Made by a program: the position numbers and the translations under genes. Below are positions 7,145-10,764 of a DNA stretch of 10,764 nucleotides, one piece after another (within the stretch, counting starts at the first letter, position 1; every line of letters starts with the position of its first letter). Origin of the DNA: an uncultured Alphaproteobacteria bacterium (GTDB taxonomy: Bacteria > Pseudomonadota > Alphaproteobacteria > RF32 > CAG-239); assembly GCA_944392285.1 (NCBI GenBank), contig CALXWF010000101.1:1-10764 (forward strand). Reading direction: 5' to 3'. The notes beneath the pieces were generated by a model. The model saw only the letters and a list, made by a program, of their open reading frames with translations. It was not told the DNA's origin and made no database searches.

Positions 7145-8515
7145 ATGGCAAAAGTATGTTTTTGCGGAATCTCGGGCAGCGGCATGAGCGCGCTTGCTCA
7201 AATTTTGAAATTAAGCGGTAATGAAGTTATCGGCACCGACCGCAGTTTTGACCAAGGACACGATGAAGAAAACAAAACAGCGCTTCAATCTTTGGGCATC
7301 CGCATTCTGCCGCAAAACGGTGAAGCGGTTGACAATACGGTTGACTGTCTTTATGTTTCCACCGCGGTTGAAGACCATATTCCCGACGTTAAAGCCGCTC
7401 ATGAACATCAGGTACCGATAAAAAAACGCTCTGACCTCTTGGCTGAAATTTTTCATCGCTATCCGCATAATATTGCCGTCGGCGGCACCAGCGGCAAAAC
7501 CACGACCACAGCCATGATTGGCTATATTTTAGACAAACTCGGAAAACTTCCCTGCATGATAAACGGCGGTCTCTTGCGCAATTATGAAGGCCAAAAAGGC
7601 ATTCCCAATATCATATACAATCAAGGGGACATTTGCGTTATTGAGGCAGATGAGAGCGACGGCTCAATAGAAAAATATCATCCCTATGTGGCCGTTATCA
7701 ACAACATCTCGCTTGACCACAAACCAATTCCCGAGTTGCAAAAAATCTTTTCAGACTTTGCCGAGCGCGCCACCGGCGGGGTTGTTGTCAATGCCGATTG
7801 CGAGGCCAGCAAAGACATCAAATCAAGCAAGCACAAAACCCTTAGTTTTTCGCTTAAAAATCCGCAGGCAGATTTTTATGCCTCCGGCATCACACCTCTG
7901 CCGCAAGGAACATCTTATTGCTTAGAGGGCAAAACCTTTACCTTAAACCTCATCGGTGCCTTTAATGTTGCCAATGCTTTGGCCGCCATTGCCGCTTGCA
8001 GCCTGCTCGGCGTTGACAAATTTGCCGCTGCCGAGGCCTTGCAATCATTCTTAGGCACACACCGCCGCCTTGAGGTTATCGGCACGCAAAACAATATTAC
8101 CGTCATTGATGACTTTGCCCATAATCCCGACAAAGTCGCCGCCTCCATGAGCGCCTTAACCAGCTATGCCGGTCGTCTGTTAATAATGTTTCAGCCGCAT
8201 GGGTTCAGCCCCATGCGCTTAATGGGCAAACAGATTATTGAATCTTTTGCCCGCTACATGAAAGATGAAGACATTTTGGTTATTCCCGAAATTTATTATG
8301 CCGGCGGCACCGTCACGCGGGATATATCTTCCAAAGACCTGACCGACTATGCCGGCACGCTTGGCAAACAAGCCCGCTTTTTTGCCACCCGCGCCGAATG
8401 CGGAGAGTTTTTAAAACAAAATGCCAAAAGCGGTGACCGCATTGTCATTATGGGCGCCCGCGACAACACCCTGCCGGCTTTCTGCCGCGACATTCTGCAA
8501 GGACTAAAAAAATGA
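7145..8515 (+). CDS. Mur ligase of the MurC/Mpl type, probable UDP-MurNAc:muropeptide ligase
   Basis: This is a 456-residue cytoplasmic ATP-dependent ligase. The N-terminal UDP-MurNAc-binding domain starts CFCGISGSGMSALAQIL, resembling the GxGxxGMSG signature of MurC. The central domain has the P-loop VGGTSGKTTTT (112-122) and IEADESDGS (166-174). The C-terminal domain has GTHRRLEVIG (304-313) and IDDFAHNP (321-328). MurC joins L-Ala to UDP-MurNAc, while Mpl joins the recycled tripeptide. Length is close to E. coli Mpl (457), HRRLEV and DDFAH resemble Mpl, and coupling to ldcA favours Mpl; QPHGFSPMRLMG resembles MurC instead. Two motifs deviate: GTSGKT where MurC/Mpl usually have GTHGKT, and AHNP where HHP is usual. 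ATG 7145 follows AGAGGAAG; a TTG at 7109 would overlap the previous gene. Its stop overlaps the ldcA start (ATGA). Confidence 0.82.
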   Translation: MAKVCFCGISGSGMSALAQILKLSGNEVIGTDRSFDQGHDEENKTALQSLGIRILPQNGEAVDNTVDCLYVSTAVEDHIPDVKAAHEHQVPIKKRSDLLAEIFHRYPHNIAVGGTSGKTTTTAMIGYILDKLGKLPCMINGGLLRNYEGQKGIPNIIYNQGDICVIEADESDGSIEKYHPYVAVINNISLDHKPIPELQKIFSDFAERATGGVVVNADCEASKDIKSSKHKTLSFSLKNPQADFYASGITPLPQGTSYCLEGKTFTLNLIGAFNVANALAAIAACSLLGVDKFAAAEALQSFLGTHRRLEVIGTQNNITVIDDFAHNPDKVAASMSALTSYAGRLLIMFQPHGFSPMRLMGKQIIESFARYMKDEDILVIPEIYYAGGTVTRDISSKDLTDYAGTLGKQARFFATRAECGEFLKQNAKSGDRIVIMGARDNTLPAFCRDILQGLKK

Positions 8516-9399
8516 CCTTTAACGCCAACCACACCAAAGCCGCATTAATTGCTCCGGCCGGCAAAATCATCAACCCCGAGGTTTTAGAGCTCGGACGCCG
8601 CTATCTTGAAAATTTGGGCTACCAAGTTGTCTTGGGTGAACATATTTTTTCGGCCGACCGTTATATGGCCGGCACCGACCATGAGCGCGCGACAGATGTC
8701 ATGGCAGCCTACCAAGACCCTGAGATTAAAATCATTTTTACGGCTGCCGGCGCTGCAGGATGTCAACGCATTTTGCCTTTGCTTGACTATGAGCTTATCG
8801 CCGCCAATCCCAAACCTTTGGTCGGGCTCAGCGACATCACCGCCTTGCAACTGGCAATTTGGCAAAAAGCCAAAGTCGGCTCTCTAACCGGTATGACTGT
8901 TTCCTTAGACTTCCGTGACGGCCACATAAACCCCTTTCTTGAGGAAAATCTGCTGAAGATTCTCAAAGGGCACAAACTTTTTGCCCAAGGCGGCCAAACA
9001 GTTATTGGCGGAACTACGGAAGGCATTTTGGTCGGCGGCTGCTTAAGTTTGCTGCGCAACCTTTGCGGCACGGAATATTATCCGGACTTAACCGACAAAA
9101 TTTTGGTTTTGGAAGATGTTGGCGAACGCATTCACAAAATTGACCTAATGTTAACTCAGCTCAAACAAAACCCCGGATTTTCAAAATTACGCGGCATCAT
9201 CTTCGGCCAGTTTTTAAACTGCATCCCCAAAGATGACTTTGATGGTGATGTTGATGCCATTATCAGCGATTTTTGCCAAGGGCTGAACATTCCCGTTATC
9301 AAAGACTTTCCCTATGGTCACATTCGTGAACGTTATGTTCTTCCCATCGGGGCAAAGGTAAAATTTAATGCCGACACCTGCGTCTTAGAACAAATTTGA
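8512..9399 (+). CDS. ldcA: LD-carboxypeptidase (muramoyltetrapeptide carboxypeptidase), peptidase family S66
   Basis: This 295-residue enzyme belongs to the LdcA/MccF family of serine peptidases. LdcA removes the terminal D-Ala from murein tetrapeptides in the cytoplasm, giving the tripeptide used in recycling. The non-Ser-His-Asp triad of the family is intact: S107 in VGLSDITALQ (104-113), E201 in LVLEDVGERIHKID (198-211) and H270 in YGHIRERYVLPIG (268-280). ALIAPAG near the N-terminus and the GGCLSLLRNLCGT segment (about 178-190) are also typical. No signal peptide is present, as expected for a cytoplasmic recycling enzyme. It starts inside the ligase stop codon (ATGA, 8512-8515), so translation is coupled. 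An MccF-like role in clearing acylated antibiotics is the main alternative, but the Mur ligase partner argues for murein recycling. Its 3' end overlaps the convergent gene by 15 bp. Confidence 0.92.
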   Translation: MTFNANHTKAALIAPAGKIINPEVLELGRRYLENLGYQVVLGEHIFSADRYMAGTDHERATDVMAAYQDPEIKIIFTAAGAAGCQRILPLLDYELIAANPKPLVGLSDITALQLAIWQKAKVGSLTGMTVSLDFRDGHINPFLEENLLKILKGHKLFAQGGQTVIGGTTEGILVGGCLSLLRNLCGTEYYPDLTDKILVLEDVGERIHKIDLMLTQLKQNPGFSKLRGIIFGQFLNCIPKDDFDGDVDAIISDFCQGLNIPVIKDFPYGHIRERYVLPIGAKVKFNADTCVLEQI

Positions 9400-10068
9400 A
9401 AAAAAGTTCATCACCCAGTGCCAGTTGTTAAGATTAAGTGATTTTATCAAGCGCTGATAAAGCCACACGCCGTCCCATCCGCGGCTGTTAAAAGCCAACA
9501 TTGAACCAATTGCCCACAAATTGGCAGAAGGCAGAAACATTGCGCAAAACTTATAAGAAACTTTAGGCAAATCTGTCTGCTTTTCATGAATTTGCGAAGC
9601 GACCGTATCCAGATGATAGGCAATAAAAAAGCCGAGAATTCCGTTCAAAATATAATTACTCGGCGCATAATGCGTATAAACGGAAATCCCGAGCATGGCA
9701 AAAAAACCAAATAACGGAAAGAAATATGGCGCAATCGTAATCAACCAGTTTCCGCTTCCTTCAAAAGCCATTTCGCCGCCGCTGTTATCCGGGTTTACAC
9801 GCAAGCTCTTAATTTTATGAAAAGTAATTAAAGCAAAGAAAGCATGTGTCACTTCATGAGCGGCAATCTGCATATTGGTTTTAACATCTTTGTCGGCCAT
9901 GGAACGAGAGATAAAAAACATAAAGAACCCGGCAAACAGCGCCCAATATTTAAGAGAAGAAAAATCAAAAAAATAAACCGAGCGCACAAAAGCCGGCAAA
10001 GACAACAACATATAAACCGCCACCGGCCACTTAATTAACTCAATAAACCTATCTGCCAAAACTCTCAT
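9385..10068 (-). CDS. Integral membrane protein with HExxH motif, M50-like putative metalloprotease
   Basis: I do not recognise a named family for this 227-residue protein. It has several hydrophobic segments (about 14-32, 41-55, 68-82, 108-131, 138-154, 174-194). MQIAAHEVTHAFFAL (66-80) provides the HExxH zinc motif in a hydrophobic helix, followed by GEMAFEGSGNWLITIAP (98-114), a P-rich hydrophobic stretch FFPLFGFFAM (116-125) and KQTDLPKVSYKF (163-174); D166 could be a third metal ligand. The layout parallels the protein at 5023-5574. ATG 10066-10068 has a good GAGGAGA ribosome site and a good upstream promoter, so it is a single-gene unit. Its last five codons are antisense to the ldcA end. 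Zinc binding and proteolysis are inferred from the motif; the substrate is unknown. Confidence 0.78.
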   Translation of the reverse strand: MRVLADRFIELIKWPVAVYMLLSLPAFVRSVYFFDFSSLKYWALFAGFFMFFISRSMADKDVKTNMQIAAHEVTHAFFALITFHKIKSLRVNPDNSGGEMAFEGSGNWLITIAPYFFPLFGFFAMLGISVYTHYAPSNYILNGILGFFIAYHLDTVASQIHEKQTDLPKVSYKFCAMFLPSANLWAIGSMLAFNSRGWDGVWLYQRLIKSLNLNNWHWVMNFFSNLF

Positions 10069-10095
10069 GTTTTCTCCTCAATGACACCTGAGCCG

Positions 10096-10123
10096 ATTTT
10101 ATCAAAATTCCAAGATTTTGCAA
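10096..10123 (-). promoter_or_regulatory. Candidate promoter of the HExxH gene at 9385-10068
   Basis: On the minus strand TTGCAA (10118-10123) and TAAAAT (10096-10101) are spaced by 16 bp. Transcription would start near 10090, leaving a leader of about 22 nt with the GAGGAGA ribosome site. It lies back-to-back with the candidate small-RNA promoter. Confidence 0.5.
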
Positions 10124-10128
10124 AAAAA

Positions 10129-10155
10129 TTAACACTTCTTCAACAATTTTATACT
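10129..10155 (+). promoter_or_regulatory. Candidate promoter of the small RNA
   Basis: TTAACA (10129-10134) and TATACT (10150-10155) on the plus strand are spaced by 15 bp, slightly short. Transcription would begin near 10162 and run into the terminator at 10199-10239. There is no plus-strand gene upstream until ldcA ends at 9399. Confidence 0.4.
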
Positions 10156-10161
10156 AGCCTC

Positions 10162-10239
10162 AAAGACAAAGGAAATCCCTTTTGACCTGCAAAGGTCGCC
10201 GTCTCCTGCTTCCCCCAGAACTCCGGAGACGGTTTTTTT
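10162..10239 (+). ncRNA. Candidate small RNA (about 78 nt) or attenuated leader
   Basis: Between a possible promoter (10129-10155) and a strong terminator lie three successive potential hairpins: AAAGG/CCTTT (10168-10182), GACC/GGTC (10184-10197) and the terminator stem CCGTCTCC/GGAGACGG (10199-10232). The terminator loop is C-rich (TTCCCCC), able to pair with a G-rich ribosome site. No open reading frame makes sense here and no known RNA family was recognised. The alternative is a leader of the acidic-protein gene 88 bp further on, but that gene has its own candidate promoter. Both ends are inferred from promoter and terminator positions only. Confidence 0.45.
10199..10239 (+). terminator. 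Intrinsic terminator with no upstream plus-strand gene
   Basis: A perfect 8-bp GC-rich stem (CCGTCTCC 10199-10206, GGAGACGG 10225-10232) with an 18-nt loop is followed directly by seven Ts (10233-10239). It is oriented for plus-strand transcription; the gene just upstream is on the minus strand and reads away, so this terminator must end a separate short transcript. Confidence 0.85.
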
Positions 10240-10261
10240 ATGCCCAAAGCCATTATCTCTA

Positions 10262-10310
10262 TTGTCAAATTACAAATATGTTTTACTATGAACAAATAAT
10301 AACCTGTTCA
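10262..10310 (+). promoter_or_regulatory. Candidate promoter of the acidic-protein gene, with TGAACA/TGTTCA half-sites
   Basis: TTGTCA (10262-10267) and TACTAT (10284-10289) are spaced by 16 bp, which puts the start of transcription near 10296. TGAACA (10289-10294) and TGTTCA (10305-10310) flank that start as an inverted pair 10 bp apart. These hexamers are the same half-sites found 1 bp apart in the palindrome at 6235-6253. A second small palindrome TCAAATTTGA (10308-10317) overlaps the right half-site and runs into the GAGGG ribosome site. Confidence 0.45.
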
Positions 10311-10327
10311 AATTTGAGGGATAAACC

Positions 10328-10624
10328 ATGGACGCGGATGAATTTAACTTTTTTGATTTTGTCGTAAATGAAGAAGATGAGGCAATGTTGCTTCTATACG
10401 CCCGTGACGACGAGCCGCAAGCACCGCGCATTGAGTTAGACATTGACAATCGTGCGGCCGTTTTATATCGCCGCCCCGATGAAGCCATTGAGCTTGAAGA
10501 CATTCCCGCCGAAGCCATTGACAGTATGGCCGACGCCGACAAACTTTTGGTTTGTGAACTTTCTAAAGAAGAAAAAGGCGATGATTCGGATATCGTCTAT
10601 GCCTATGAAGCTGATATTGATTAA
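10328..10624 (+). CDS. Very acidic 98-residue protein of unknown function
   Basis: I do not recognise a family. The product has 32 Asp/Glu against 8 Lys/Arg residues, so it should be strongly negatively charged at neutral pH. It has no signal peptide or membrane helix and contains one cysteine. Short hydrophobic stretches (AMLLLYA at 19-25, AAVLYRR at 43-49, KLLVCEL at 72-78, IVYAYE at 89-94) alternate with acidic runs, suggesting a small beta-containing fold more than full disorder. The GAGGG ribosome site (10316-10320) is 7 bp before the ATG, and a dedicated promoter candidate is present, which supports a real gene. Possible roles, as guesses only, are a nucleic-acid mimic, an antitoxin-like partner or an adaptor. 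It is followed by a hairpin cluster; no clear terminator with a T-run was seen. Confidence 0.75.
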   Translation: MDADEFNFFDFVVNEEDEAMLLLYARDDEPQAPRIELDIDNRAAVLYRRPDEAIELEDIPAEAIDSMADADKLLVCELSKEEKGDDSDIVYAYEADID

Positions 10625-10650
10625 AAATCTGCCGCTAAAAAAATAAACTT

Positions 10651-10764
10651 CCACTAGCTAACGCAAGTGGTATTACCTGTTCCGAACTACGTTCGCCCTG
10701 CCCAAAGGCTTCGCAAGCCTAACGGCTGGGCAGGTATGTCTACATCTACCTGCTTACGCAGGTA
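10651..10764. repeat. Cluster of short inverted repeats (four hairpins) running to the window edge
   Basis: Within 114 bp there are CCACT/AGTGG (10651-10670), CGAAC-TAC-GTTCG (10683-10695), a compound hairpin CCTGCCC/GGGCAGG (10697-10734) with an inner AGGCTT-CGC-AAGCCT (10706-10720), and TACCTGC-TTAC-GCAGGTA (10747-10764). The hexamer TACCTG and its complement CAGGTA alternate four times (10674, 10731, 10747, 10759), so alternative pairings are possible. No open reading frame and no T-run terminator accompany them. It could be a dispersed palindromic repeat of the REP/BIME or MITE kind, or part of a structured RNA continuing past the edge. Confidence 0.7.

Noticed and set aside
5023..10068. 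Idea that the 5-9.4 kb region is a genomic island or defence system because of the putative proteases and regulator.
   Set aside because: Base composition and codon style look the same as in the flanking housekeeping genes, and no integrase, transposase, tRNA junction, direct repeat or known defence domain is visible.
10069..10327. Known riboswitch or 4.5S/6S-like RNA in the intergenic stretch.
   Set aside because: The conserved sequence blocks of the classes I can recall are absent; only generic hairpins and a terminator can be supported.
10182..10367. A 61-codon plus-strand frame spanning the terminator at 10199-10239.
   Set aside because: It reads through a strong terminator and into the acidic-protein gene, has no ribosome site and has unnatural composition.
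10651..10734. Possible integron attC site, because CTAAC and GCCTAAC occur next to inverted repeats.
   Set aside because: No matching GTTRRRY core is found at the other end, the arms do not follow the attC R/L box order, and no integron integrase or cassette genes are present.

Overview
This window looks like chromosomal DNA from a moderately AT-rich alphaproteobacterium. The evidence is a GapR (DUF2312/UPF0335) gene, a proton-translocating transhydrogenase split into pntAA, pntAB and pntB as in Rhodospirillum rubrum, and an alphaproteobacterial-type pyruvate kinase. The exact lineage is not resolved; an uncultured or host-associated AT-rich lineage is an inference. I found no tRNA, rRNA, CRISPR array, IS element or phage gene.

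Layout. (1) Positions 1-1120: the 5' part of pyruvate kinase (minus strand, running off the left edge) is divergent from gapR, which ends at a hairpin terminator shared with the next operon. (2) 1118-5022: a two-gene chromate-transporter (CHR) operon on the minus strand is divergent from the pntAA-pntAB-pntB operon, across a 75-bp AT-rich promoter region. (3) 5023-9399: a compact envelope locus. A TetR-family regulator is followed, 1 bp later, by a small membrane protein with an HExxH motif (both minus). Divergent from them is a plus-strand operon of a secreted protein of unknown function, a Mur ligase of the MurC/Mpl type, and a cytoplasmic LD-carboxypeptidase (LdcA, peptidase S66). A perfect 19-bp palindrome in the divergent spacer is the obvious candidate TetR operator. 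(4) 9385-10068: a second HExxH membrane protein (minus), overlapping the ldcA end by 15 bp. (5) 10069-10764: an intergenic stretch with two divergent promoter candidates and a candidate small RNA ending in a strong terminator, then a gene for a very acidic 98-residue orphan protein, then a dense cluster of hairpins reaching the right edge.

How the genes may work together. LdcA removes the terminal D-Ala from murein tetrapeptides, giving the tripeptide that Mpl joins to UDP-MurNAc, so the overlapping ligase and ldcA genes read as a murein-peptide recycling pair. The secreted protein ahead of them and the TetR/HExxH pair opposite suggest an inducible envelope or muropeptide-salvage module. That grouping is inference from gene order, overlap and the palindrome. 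The most interesting points are the module itself, the fact that the two HExxH proteins appear to share one layout (HExxH, then a proline-rich hydrophobic segment, then a TD motif about 96 residues after the HExxH), the unusual motifs of the Mur ligase, the candidate small RNA and the terminal hairpin cluster.
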